From contig NZ_FOAR01000025.1 in the NCBI RefSeq assembly GCF_900109755.1, positions 1-64,000 of the forward strand: a DNA stretch of 64,000 nt, in the 5' to 3' direction. Under the pieces are notes generated by a model, which was not told where the DNA came from, searched no databases, and saw nothing but the letters and a program-made list of their open reading frames with translations. This stretch comes from Pseudomonas agarici. GTDB lineage: Bacteria > Pseudomonadota > Gammaproteobacteria > Pseudomonadales > Pseudomonadaceae. Position numbers and translations under genes: made by a program. Below, piece by piece: positions 1-8,003 of this stretch; the stretch's first letter is position 1, and each line of letters begins with the position of its first letter.

Positions 1-243
1 GAAAAGGCTTTCGAGCGGATGGAACAGCGAATGCAGGCGCACCCCGAAATGATGGTCAGCCGAAGATCCATCGTCGAGCATCCCTTCGGCAACCTTAAAC
101 AGTGGTTATTTGGCAACGCTCGCTTCTTACTGCGACAGCTTGAGGGCACGAGGGCTGAAATGGCCCTGGCGGTGAACGCCTACAACCTGAAAAGAGCGAT
201 TAACGTGCTTGGCGCACGTCAGTTGATGGCGTTGATGGGCTGA
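1..243 (+). pseudogene. IS transposase, C-terminal end (truncated by window edge)
   Basis: The reading frame is open from the first base and ends in TGA at 241-243, so at least 80 residues of a larger protein are present; the start lies outside the window. The text 'VEHPFGNLKQWL' followed by 'LAVNAYNLKRAINVLG' is typical of the C-terminus of DDE transposases of the IS1182/IS5-like group, where the last catalytic Glu lies in the preceding 'VEHPFG' helix. A strong hairpin follows the stop, so this is probably the 3' end of an IS. Whether the full gene is intact cannot be judged from here. Confidence 0.75.
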
Positions 244-275
244 AAAGCCTTTTTTCGTCTGCTGTGAGCACAAAA

Positions 276-306
276 GCAAACGCCCCGAACAAGTCGGGGC
301 GTTTGC
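276..306 (+). terminator. strong hairpin after the transposase
   Basis: A perfect 13-bp stem (276-288 with 294-306, arm GCAAACGCCCCGA) closes on the 5-base loop ACAAG. It lies 33 bases after the transposase stop. There is no long T-run after it, so termination is likely but not certain. Confidence 0.6.
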
Positions 307-399
307 TGGAACCACCATTAGTGTGTTTTCACACAGTCTGAAAAGGCGGGTTTTTTCGGGGGTTCCAGAGATTTTGAAAGCCTTCTCTGGAACCTTGTA

Positions 400-475
<76 letters not shown>

Positions 476-531
476 GTGTTAGGGCGACGATTATAGCGAT
501 TGGCAAGGTTCTGTAAACCCCTGATATCTGA

Positions 532-2010
532 CTATTTTTGCGAGACTGACATTCTCCCGTCCGCTCCTTGTCGACAACCCTGGGCTGGGTTCTCCTGGGT
601 CGAGCGCACCGCGTCGATCACCGTCAGCAAGCGCCGCGCCATTTGAGTCGCCTGTTCCGCCGACACTACGTTGGTAAAACCCATCAACAATCCACCTTCT
701 TTCCCGGCGCTCAATTGCCAGCGCGACAGGGGTTCGACGGCCAGGCCCTGCGCCCGCGCCTGCTCGGCTATGCGGGTGTCGGACACGTCGATCAGGACTC
801 GCACCACCAAGTTGATGCCACCGGCCTGTGGATCAACCCTCAGGATGCCGCCGCAGATTTCTTCCAGCGCCTTGACCAGTAACGGCCGGCGCACGCTGTA
901 CAGTTGTCGCATTTTCTTTAAATGGCGGGTGAAGTGGCCCTGGCTCAGGAAGTCGCTGACCGTCGCCTGCAACAACTCCGGACAGCGGTTGCGCAGCCCT
1001 CGGCACACGTGTTCAACATGCTCGACCTGTCCTCGGGGAACTACCAGGTACGCCAGTCGCAATCCGGGAAACAGCATCTTGCTGAAGGTCCCGGCGTACA
1101 GCACGCGGTCGTGCCGGTCCTGGCTCTTCAATGCTGGCAGGGGGCAACCGCGATAGCGGAACTCGCTGTCGTAGTCGTCTTCGAGGATCCAACTGGAGTG
1201 TTGTTGCGCCCAGGCGAGTAGCGTTTGTCGCCGCTCCGGGCTCAGGGCCACGCCCAGCGGGCTCTGGTGGGCCGGGGTGACCACCGCCAGGCGGGCCAGC
1301 GGGTTCTGCTGGATGGCCCGTTCGACCTGCAAGCCATCGCCATCCACCGGTACCGGGGTCAGGCTTACGCCGCGATTGAGCAGCATCTTGCGCGCATGCA
1401 GGTAGCCGGGGTCCTCGAACCAGCAGTCCTGGCCAGTCATGTCCAGGCTTTCGCAGACGAGTTCGAGCACGGCGTTGTAGCCGGCACAGATAAACACCTG
1501 GTCCGGTGTGCACTGTAGGCCCCGGTACAACCCCAGGTACGTGGCGATAGCCGAGCGCAGGGGCGCATAGCCGCGTGGATCGCTGAAGCTCAGGCTGGCG
1601 GTATCGGTTTGTCGGGCGCGCTGGGTAATGAGTCGGGCCCAGAGTTTGCGCGGAAAGGCATCCAGTGCCGGCATACCCAGTTGCAGGGGCAGCAATGGGT
1701 CTTGTGCGCTCGGCGTGGGGGTGGAGTTGCCACGAGCCGCAGTGGTTGCCAGGTCAAGGGCGATGATGGTCCCGGCCTGTCCGCGTGCGGTCAGGTAGCC
1801 TTCGCTGATGAGCATTTCATAGGCCGCTTCGACGGTGCCTCGGGCCAGGTTCAGCTCGGTTGCCAGGGCGCGCAGCGAGGGCACGCGGTCGCCCGGCTTC
1901 AGTTGGCCGTCGTCGATAGCACCGCGAATGCGTCGATAGACCAGCAGGTACTTGGGCAGGCCCGGTGCGGCGGTGGGGTGGGCAATGGGCATAGCGTTTC
2001 CCGTGGTCAT
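532..2010 (-). CDS. MocR/PdxR-type transcriptional regulator (GntR HTH + aminotransferase-like domain)
   Basis: This 492-residue protein has the usual MocR length. Residues about 20-85 form a GntR winged helix ('GDRVPSLRALATEL'), then a linker, then a fold-type-I aminotransferase domain. Lys311 in 'GTFSKMLFPGLR' is the expected pyridoxal-phosphate lysine, and 'EDDYDSEFRY' (277-286) is the family's usual cofactor segment. MocR proteins bind DNA under control of PLP or an amino-substrate. The gene diverges from a carboxymuconolactone-decarboxylase remnant and a GNAT gene, which are therefore its likely targets. The true ligand is unknown. Confidence 0.9.
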   Translation of the reverse strand: MTTGNAMPIAHPTAAPGLPKYLLVYRRIRGAIDDGQLKPGDRVPSLRALATELNLARGTVEAAYEMLISEGYLTARGQAGTIIALDLATTAARGNSTPTPSAQDPLLPLQLGMPALDAFPRKLWARLITQRARQTDTASLSFSDPRGYAPLRSAIATYLGLYRGLQCTPDQVFICAGYNAVLELVCESLDMTGQDCWFEDPGYLHARKMLLNRGVSLTPVPVDGDGLQVERAIQQNPLARLAVVTPAHQSPLGVALSPERRQTLLAWAQQHSSWILEDDYDSEFRYRGCPLPALKSQDRHDRVLYAGTFSKMLFPGLRLAYLVVPRGQVEHVEHVCRGLRNRCPELLQATVSDFLSQGHFTRHLKKMRQLYSVRRPLLVKALEEICGGILRVDPQAGGINLVVRVLIDVSDTRIAEQARAQGLAVEPLSRWQLSAGKEGGLLMGFTNVVSAEQATQMARRLLTVIDAVRSTQENPAQGCRQGADGRMSVSQK

Positions 2011-2158
2011 GCGCGGCGCTCGAGTTTAAGCTGATGGGGTGGTGGATTCAGCAGGGGTCATGTCCCAAGCGGCTTGCTCGATCTTGGCCCTGTCGTGCGG
2101 TTTCAGCGCAAAGCACACTGCGGGCCGTTACTTTACCCACTTCATAGGGGAGCCGACC

Positions 2159-2293
2159 ATGACTCAACGTCTCAATTATTTCGACGCCGCGCCTCGGGGC
2201 TACATAGCGCTGGGCGGGGTAAAGACCTACGTGCAGGGCTGCGGCCTGCCGCCGGGTGCGCGCGGGCATGAGGAGGCGTCCAATGGACAATAA
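2159..2293 (+). pseudogene. carboxymuconolactone-decarboxylase (AhpD-like) family gene with internal deletion
   Basis: The first 30 residues (MTQRLNYFDAAPRGYIAL..., then ...YVQGCGL) match the start of the roughly 145-residue AhpD-like family often found beside MocR regulators. The reading then jumps to a short tail (PPGARGHEEASNGQ) that overlaps the GNAT start, as a normal C-terminus would. The core with the CxxC/His active site is missing, so only 44 residues remain and no activity is expected. An in-frame deletion of about 100 codons is my inference from remembered family sequences; the lack of the core is directly visible. Confidence 0.6.
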
Positions 2294-2735
2294 TCTCGAG
2301 TATGCCTTGATCGAAAGCGAAGCCAGTTGCCGTGAGTGTTTTGCGGTCATGCGCGAGTTACGCCCACATCTGACGGATGAACGGTCCTTTGTCGAACAGG
2401 TCCTTCGTCAGGCCGCGCAGGGGTATCGATTGCTGGCGGTGCGCGAGCACGGCCAGGTCATCGGCCTGGCGGGCTTTCGGGTGACGGAGAACTTTCTCTA
2501 TGGACGCTTCGTCTATGTCGATGATCTGGTAGTGATGGCCTCGCAGCAACGTCGCAAGTTAGGGGCTGAATTGCTGGGGTGGGTCCGCCAGTACACCCGA
2601 GAACTGGGATATCGCCATCTGGTGCTCGACACCGGCCTGCATATGCAATTGGCGCAGCGCTTCTATTTCCGTCAAGGGATGTTGGCCAAGGGCATGCATT
2701 TCTTCCAGGATTTGGGTACGGGGCCGACGGAGTGA
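2283..2735 (+). CDS. GNAT-family N-acetyltransferase
   Basis: A 150-residue protein. ATG at 2283 is chosen because of the upstream GAGGAGG; a longer frame starting at 2256 lacks such a site. The acetyl-CoA segment is seen as 'VDDLVVMASQQRRKLGAELL' (about 79-98), with Q-x-x-R-K-x-G in place of the consensus Q/R-x-x-G-x-G/A, and the following helix and strand ('LGYRHLVLDTG') fit motif B. Its start overlaps the end of the AhpD-like remnant, so the two were co-translated. Substrate unknown. It is probably regulated by the divergent MocR protein. Confidence 0.85.
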   Translation: MDNNLEYALIESEASCRECFAVMRELRPHLTDERSFVEQVLRQAAQGYRLLAVREHGQVIGLAGFRVTENFLYGRFVYVDDLVVMASQQRRKLGAELLGWVRQYTRELGYRHLVLDTGLHMQLAQRFYFRQGMLAKGMHFFQDLGTGPTE

Positions 2736-3069
2736 ATGGCACCCTGGTGCTGAACCTCGAGCCGAATGGCAAGGCTTCTAGGGTTATCAGTTAGCTGTCG
2801 AGGCGCTACCGGCCCCCACGCGCAGGAAAAGCAGCGCATTATGCCTATTGGCTAGAATGCTTATGCACAAGTGGTTGGTCGTGGGTGGACGGAGGGCGCC
2901 AATTTGCGGACTCATTCTCATCACTGTGTAACTACATGTTTCTTCGGTGTTTTATTTTATGAACAAAAAATGACCAGGTAGGCTTTTGCACTGTAGCCTT
3001 TGTTTTTAGCGGTTGTCTATTAAAAATATCAACAGAGTTATCCACAGATTGCGCGATGTGATGTGACAG
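2736..3069. other. intergenic stretch, convergent gene ends, lone DnaA-box match
   Basis: No gene is supported here. The right half is AT-rich. TTATCCACA at 3038-3046 matches the DnaA-box consensus, but no second box or origin-type repeats accompany it, so it is probably chance or a minor titration or regulatory site. No clear terminator was seen for either convergent gene. Confidence 0.4.
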
Positions 3070-4281
3070 TTAGTCGCGCTCTGCCAACAGCATCAGGTTG
3101 CGGGGTGTCAGCGGGCTTTCGCAGAACTGGCCGAGACGAACGCGGTAGCCCTGTTCTTCGAGGAACAGCGCGTGGTCGAGCACCAGCCAGAGTTCCAATG
3201 GACGGCGGAACAGGTTGCGCGGCAGTTCCAGGTTGCGAACCTCAGCCAGACGTTGCCAGCCTGCTGCTTCCAGCTCAGCCCAGTCCTGTTCCCCCACGGC
3301 GGGAAGCTCCTTGAGCGCGGCCAGGTCTCGGCAATAGTCGGCGAAGGGTTTGTCGAGCCAGGCGCTGGGCAGCGACGGGCTGGGCAGGTAGTGGTCACTC
3401 TGGAGGAGCTGGCGTTGCAATAGATCGAAGGCCAGACGCCGAGCCATGGAGGTGTCGCGCTGACGCCGTATCCGGGCGCCGGCGGTCACGGTTTCGCTCA
3501 GCGGCAGGGCGAGGTCGGCCAGTGACAGGCGCAGCTCGGAAGCCCGTGCAGCGGCGGACAAGGGGCGGTAGTGGTCGCCGCCGGTACGATTGTAGCAGCA
3601 CGGCGCGATTGCCAGTTGCTGGCAGCCAGCCTCGCTCGCGAGTTGCAGCAGGCGCACGTGCAGGTCGCCGCAGGCGTGGAGGGCGACCGGTGTATGGTCG
3701 GCGTTCAGGCGTGAACCGGTATCAGCCGCCATGACGTCTAGCAGAACGTGGTGGGCGGGCAGGTGATGGTGGCGGCTCAGTTGTTCGCCGTTGGCGACCA
3801 GGGCCGGATCGTACTCCAGGCAGGTCAGTTGCTGGCCGGGTTGCATCAGGCGGCGGCCAAGATGACCCTTGCCTGAGCACCAGTCGAGCCAGTGGGTGGG
3901 CGAGCGGGCAAAGTCGAGGCAACTGGCGAAGGCTTCGATCTGCTGCCATTTGCGTCCGGGGACCTCGACGTTCAGGCGCTGATTGGCGGGCGCCAGCGGG
4001 GTTTTGCCGAGGGCTCCGATGGCGGCCAGTGTCCTGGATGCGCTCGCCAGGGCGGGAAATGGCCCCGGCGCCGCGAGCTGTTGCGGGTGGTTATGGCTGG
4101 TTTCGGCGTCGTCGAGATTGCGTTGGCGTAGCCAGGCGGCGAGTTCCGGGTGTTGGGTTTCCCACGGTAGCTGCAGGTGGGTGAAGGGGCGTGGACGCCA
4201 GAGATACTGGTGGGCAGTCAGGAACGCATCCAGGGCCTTGAAGCGGGTTTGGAGTGCGGGGCCTTGAAGGATGGCGGGCAT
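3070..4281 (-). CDS. class I SAM-dependent methyltransferase (Methyltransf_32-like)
   Basis: The start at 4281 (MPAILQ) is preferred because AGGAAC lies just upstream; the open frame extends to 4335 without a better site. The protein has 403 residues. SAM-binding motif I is 'WLDWCSGKGHLGR' (131-143), followed by an acidic strand end 'CLEYDPA' and later 'HACGDLH' and 'PCCYNRTGGDHYRPLS'. The CSGKGHLGR type of motif occurs in uncharacterised RNA- or protein-modifying methyltransferases. It lies about 55 bases after the ABC permease gene on the same strand and may be the last gene of that operon; a link to transport is not evident. Confidence 0.85.
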   Translation of the reverse strand: MPAILQGPALQTRFKALDAFLTAHQYLWRPRPFTHLQLPWETQHPELAAWLRQRNLDDAETSHNHPQQLAAPGPFPALASASRTLAAIGALGKTPLAPANQRLNVEVPGRKWQQIEAFASCLDFARSPTHWLDWCSGKGHLGRRLMQPGQQLTCLEYDPALVANGEQLSRHHHLPAHHVLLDVMAADTGSRLNADHTPVALHACGDLHVRLLQLASEAGCQQLAIAPCCYNRTGGDHYRPLSAAARASELRLSLADLALPLSETVTAGARIRRQRDTSMARRLAFDLLQRQLLQSDHYLPSPSLPSAWLDKPFADYCRDLAALKELPAVGEQDWAELEAAGWQRLAEVRNLELPRNLFRRPLELWLVLDHALFLEEQGYRVRLGQFCESPLTPRNLMLLAERD

Positions 4282-4336
4282 GCTGGGTTCCTGGATGGCG
4301 GGCGCAAGGGAGTTTAAGTCGCCTGCGTCCACCAAG

Positions 4337-5026
4337 TCACCGTCCCTGGCAGGCGTCGACCCGCATCAGGCGTTCTAACTGCTTGAACGCCTGCACCAGC
4401 AGGAATGAGATCACCAGGTAGAACAGCCCGGCGGTGAAGAACATATCCACCGTCAGGTAGTTGCGTGCAATGATGGTTCGGGTCATGCCGGTCAGCTCCA
4501 GCAGGGTCACGGTACTCGCCAGCGAACTGGCCTTGAGCATCAGGATCACTTCATTGCTGTAGGCCGGTAAACCGATCCGCGCCGCGCGCGGCAGGATGAT
4601 GTAGAACAATGCCTTGGGTCGCGACATGCCCAGCGCCCGAGCGGCTTCGATTTCGCCCGGCGGGATGGCCTGGATGGCTCCACGGAGGATTTCGGCGATG
4701 TACGCGGTAGTGTGCAGGGTCATGGTCGCTGTGGCGCACCAGAACGGATCGCGCAGGTAGGGCCACATGAAACTCTCGCGAATCGAGTCGAACTGCGCCA
4801 GGCCGTAATACACCAAGAACAACTGGACCAGCAGCGGGGTGCCGCGAAAGAAGAAAATGTAGCCGTAGGGCAACGCCCGCACGAACCACAGCTTGGAGGC
4901 CCGGGCGATACCCAGCGGCACGGCCAGGATCAGCCCCAGCACGACGGCGATGCCTACCAGCTCCAGGGTCAACAGCGCACCCTGGAGGAACTTTGGCAGC
5001 CACTTGATGATGACTTCCCATTCCAT
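4337..5026 (-). CDS. polar amino-acid ABC transporter permease (HisM/ArtM type)
   Basis: A 229-residue inner-membrane protein with about five hydrophobic segments. The permease EAA loop is 'EIEAARALGMSRPKALFYIILPRA', and the family N-terminal region 'FFFRGTPLLVQLFLVYYG' is present. The ATG at 5026 overlaps the TAA of the preceding permease gene (TAATG), implying translational coupling. The open frame extends far upstream only because it shadows that gene. It forms the heteromeric membrane channel with the neighbouring permease. Family members carry lysine/arginine/ornithine, histidine or glutamine; the exact substrate cannot be read from the sequence. Confidence 0.93.
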   Translation of the reverse strand: MEWEVIIKWLPKFLQGALLTLELVGIAVVLGLILAVPLGIARASKLWFVRALPYGYIFFFRGTPLLVQLFLVYYGLAQFDSIRESFMWPYLRDPFWCATATMTLHTTAYIAEILRGAIQAIPPGEIEAARALGMSRPKALFYIILPRAARIGLPAYSNEVILMLKASSLASTVTLLELTGMTRTIIARNYLTVDMFFTAGLFYLVISFLLVQAFKQLERLMRVDACQGR

Positions 5027-5718
5027 TATGTGGTCCTCACAAAACCGCGCGCGGCGCGTTTTTCCAGGAAGTGCATACCGATCATGGCCAAGATGGTCAG
5101 GCCCAGGTACATGAAGGCTGCTGTCAGGTAGAAGGTGAAGGGCAATCGAGTAAACTGCACGGCGTTTTGCGCCTGACGCATGATTTCTTCCAGGCTGATG
5201 ACCGAGACCAGCGCAGTGTCCTTCATCAAGATCATGAACAGGTTGCCCAGTCCCGGCAGGGCGATGCGCCACATCTGCGGCAGGATCAGCCGGCTGAAGA
5301 TCCGCGCCTTGGACATGCCCAGCGCGACGCCGGCTTCGCGGTGGCCCTTGGGGATCGCCAGGATCGCGCCACGAAATACTTCCGTGGCGTAGGCGCCGAA
5401 GCACAGCCCCAGGGCGATGACCCCGGCGGCGAAGGGGCCCAAGGCCAGTTCGGGATAACCGAAGGTGTCGCCCAGGGCGCTCATCAGGTTGACGGTGCCG
5501 TAGTACATCAGCAGCACCCAGAGCAGTTCCGGCACGCCACGGACCAGGGTCGAATAGGTGCCTCCCAGCCATTGCAGGGGTTTGTACGGTGAAGTTTTGG
5601 CCAATGCACCGAGCAGCCCGAGCGCCAATCCCAGGCACAGGGCCGAGAGCGCAAGCTTGACGGTCATCAGCGCGCCGGCGGCAAGTGCCGGGCCGAATCC
5701 GAAGAGATCAATATTCAT
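5026..5718 (-). CDS. polar amino-acid ABC transporter permease (HisQ/ArtQ type)
   Basis: A 230-residue membrane protein beginning MNIDLFGFGPALAAG. The TTG at 5724 could also serve; neither has a clear ribosome site. 'STLVRGVPELLWVLLMYYG' and the EAA loop 'GHREAGVALGMSKARIFSRLILPQM' define the His/Glu/Gln/Arg permease family. It is partner to the downstream permease, with which it shares a TAATG overlap, and lies 64 bases after the binding-protein gene, within one operon. Confidence 0.92.
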   Translation of the reverse strand: MNIDLFGFGPALAAGALMTVKLALSALCLGLALGLLGALAKTSPYKPLQWLGGTYSTLVRGVPELLWVLLMYYGTVNLMSALGDTFGYPELALGPFAAGVIALGLCFGAYATEVFRGAILAIPKGHREAGVALGMSKARIFSRLILPQMWRIALPGLGNLFMILMKDTALVSVISLEEIMRQAQNAVQFTRLPFTFYLTAAFMYLGLTILAMIGMHFLEKRAARGFVRTT

Positions 5719-5782
5719 GGGCAAGGCGGGCTTGGCTTGGGGACGACCGGCACCTTGCGTCGAGGGCCGGTCGTCGGGTAGG

Positions 5783-6532
5783 TCAGAGGATGCTGAACGG
5801 GAAGTACTTGTCGTTGATCTTCTTGTAAGTACCGTCGGCGATGATTTCCTTCAACGCCTGGTTCAGCCGTTGGCGCAGTGGGTCTTTCTTGCGCACGGCA
5901 ATCCCGATCTTGTCGCTTTCTTCCACCGGATCGCCCTTGAATTCGTAGTTTTTGCCGGCGGCGCTTTTCAGCCATTCATAGTTGACGTATTTGTCGGCGA
6001 GGATGCCGTCCAGGCGACCGGTTTGCAGGTCGAGGTAGGCATTTTCCTGAGTGTCGTACAGTTTGATGGTGATGTCGTCACCGAAGTGGTCCTCCAAGAA
6101 GGAGCCGGCCAGGGTCGCGCGCTGGGCGCCGATCACTTTGCCCTTCAGCGAAGCCTTGTCGGTTTTGAAGTCGACGCTTTTCGGCGCGATGAATTGCAGT
6201 TTGTTGGAGTAGTACGGGTCGGTGAAGTCCACTGCTTGTTTGCGTTCGGCAGTGATCGACATTGAAGAAATCAGGAAGTCGAACTTCTTGGTGTTCAGGG
6301 CCGGAATGATGCCGTCCCAGTCGGAGGTCACGACCGTGCATTCGACCTTCATCTTGGCGCACAGGGCCTCGCCGATATCCTTGTCGAAGCCAACGACCTG
6401 GCCGCTGGCATCTTTGTTGTTGAACGGCGGGTAGGCGGCCTCGATGCCCATTTTCAGGGTCTCGGCGAAGGCACTGGCGCTGAAGGCCATGGAGACGGCA
6501 GTGGCCAGGAGGATTTTCTTGTAGGTCTGCAT
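5783..6532 (-). CDS. periplasmic amino-acid-binding protein of the ABC importer (HisJ/ArgT type)
   Basis: 249 residues with a Sec signal peptide (cleavage after 'SASAFA', about residue 23). The mature start 'ETLKMGIEAAYPPFNNKD' is the hallmark of cluster-3 solute-binding proteins. 'DFLISSMSITAERKQAVDFTDPYY' contains the conserved ligand-pocket Ser-x-x-x-Thr-x-x-R pattern; Arg in that position binds the amino-acid carboxylate. It is the second gene of the operon, 13 bases after the ATPase. Similarity to lysine/arginine/ornithine-binding proteins seems strongest, but this is from memory. Confidence 0.92.
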   Translation of the reverse strand: MQTYKKILLATAVSMAFSASAFAETLKMGIEAAYPPFNNKDASGQVVGFDKDIGEALCAKMKVECTVVTSDWDGIIPALNTKKFDFLISSMSITAERKQAVDFTDPYYSNKLQFIAPKSVDFKTDKASLKGKVIGAQRATLAGSFLEDHFGDDITIKLYDTQENAYLDLQTGRLDGILADKYVNYEWLKSAAGKNYEFKGDPVEESDKIGIAVRKKDPLRQRLNQALKEIIADGTYKKINDKYFPFSIL

Positions 6533-6545
6533 GCGTATTGCTCCG

Positions 6546-7319
6546 TTAGCGGTTGCTGGACATGAATTGTTTGCAGCGTGCCGAAAGCGGGTTCTCGAAA
6601 ACCTGCTGTGGCGTTCCTTGCTCTTCGACCAGGCCCTGGTGCAGGAACACCACTTCGCTGGAAACCTGGCGGGCGAAGCCCATTTCGTGGGTGACCAGCA
6701 GCATGGTGCGGCCTTCTTCGGCCAGGGCGCGGATCACATTGAGGACTTCCTGGACCATTTCGGGATCGAGGGCCGAGGTCGGCTCGTCGAACAGGATGAC
6801 CTTGGGCTGCATGGCCAGTGTGCGGGCGATGGCCGCGCGCTGTTGCTGGCCGCCGGAAAGCTGGGCGGGGTAGGCATGGCGTTTATCGGCGATACCGACC
6901 TTGGCCAACAGGGCCTCGGCGACCTCGATAGCCTCGCGCTTGCTCTGGCCGAGTACCCGGCGCGGCGCTTCGATAATGTTGTCGAGGATGCTCATGTGCG
7001 GCCAGAGGTTGAAGTTCTGGAACACAAAGCCGATTTCGCTGCGCAGGCGATTGATCTGCCGACCGTCGGCGGCTATCAGTTCGCCATTTTTTGCGGCTTT
7101 GAGCTTGAGTTCTTCACCGTTGATCAGAATCTGGCCCTGGTGTGGGTTTTCCAGCAGGTTAATGCAACGAAGGAACGTGGACTTGCCGGAACCGGAGGAA
7201 CCGAGGATCGAGATCACATCACCGTCGCGCGCGGTCAGCGAGATCCCTTTGAGGACTTCCAGCTCACCGTAGCGTTTGTGCAAGTTGCGGATTTCAAGGG
7301 CGGGCGCGGCCTCAGCCAT
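6546..7319 (-). CDS. amino-acid ABC transporter ATP-binding protein (HisP type)
   Basis: 257 residues with Walker A 'GSSGSGKST', Q-loop 'FVFQNFNLWPHM', signature 'LSGGQQQRAAIARTLA' and Walker B 'VILFDEPTSALDPE'. It powers the importer formed with the downstream binding protein and the two permeases, and is the first gene of the minus-strand operon. A terminal-inverted-repeat element lies about 60 bases upstream of its start, between it and gabP, so it may have altered this promoter region. Confidence 0.95.
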   Translation of the reverse strand: MAEAAPALEIRNLHKRYGELEVLKGISLTARDGDVISILGSSGSGKSTFLRCINLLENPHQGQILINGEELKLKAAKNGELIAADGRQINRLRSEIGFVFQNFNLWPHMSILDNIIEAPRRVLGQSKREAIEVAEALLAKVGIADKRHAYPAQLSGGQQQRAAIARTLAMQPKVILFDEPTSALDPEMVQEVLNVIRALAEEGRTMLLVTHEMGFARQVSSEVVFLHQGLVEEQGTPQQVFENPLSARCKQFMSSNR

Positions 7320-7381
7320 GTGCGTTCCTCATTGTTCTGTTGCGCTCCTGCTGTTGGCGGCCTTCCTGGTGAGCGCCAGGC

Positions 7382-7543
7382 TAGTGGCCTGTGTGGTGAG
7401 TTCTATGAGTCAATTTCGGCGCCACAAGCCCCTGACCGGTGTTGCTGTTCCTCGCCATAGCCCGGCTAGACGGGTCACAGCGCCTTGGCCATGGACGTGT
7501 GACATCCGAACTTGAGCTAACGAACTCACCGTACAGGCCACTA
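7382..7543. repeat. 162-bp terminal-inverted-repeat element (MITE-like), copy 1
   Basis: The left end TAGTGGCCTGTgtGGTGAG and the right end CTCACCgtACAGGCCACTA are near-perfect inverted repeats of about 22 bp (7382-7403 and 7522-7543). A second copy at 37541-37700 keeps the ends and most of the interior, and a lone end occurs at 23685-23706. It codes for nothing recognisable, which fits a non-autonomous element moved by a transposase encoded elsewhere. Confidence 0.85.
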
Positions 7544-7892
7544 GGGTTGGAGGACGGTACCGTGGCAGGTTATCGCATCGACACGGTTGATTGTCGCTCT
7601 TATCAACCCCCCAATTCCCGCTTGATCCGTCTTCAGCGCGGCAGTCGCGTCAAAAAAAGGCGCGATGTTGCCAGCTTTGGCCGAGTGTTGGAAGGGTAAA
7701 CCGACTGAGCGGGCATTGGCTCGCCCTAAAATGGGGCGTGACGATGTTTTTTTGCCTGTTTCCGGTGCGGACCGACGAGTCTAAATATGAGTGGCTCGGT
7801 AACGTTCTGGCGAATTGCCATTAATCTCAACAACTTGCGGTTTTCCTTCGGCGGGATGTGTAGGCCCCGTGAACCGGGAGCTTGTAACATTT

Positions 7893-7907
7893 TGGCGCAA
7901 ATTTTGC
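7893..7907 (+). promoter_or_regulatory. candidate sigma54 (-24/-12) promoter for gabP
   Basis: TGGCGC-AAATT-TTGC has GG and GC separated by exactly ten bases, as sigma54 promoters require. It lies 97 bases before the gabP start in an otherwise AT-rich stretch. Nitrogen-related amino-acid permeases are often RpoN-dependent in pseudomonads. This is a motif match only. Confidence 0.45.
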
Positions 7908-8003
7908 GTAAAAAATAAAATACGCCCCCGTTGAGTGCCTTCTACAAGGTTGCCAGTGACGAGGGGTGGAATAAATAGCTCTTCATTGCATAGGTATTCC
8001 TCA

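Noticed and set aside
3038..3046. DnaA box TTATCCACA as a replication-origin sign
   Set aside because: Only one perfect box, no AT-rich unwinding element with further boxes, and no dnaA/gyrB/recF genes nearby.
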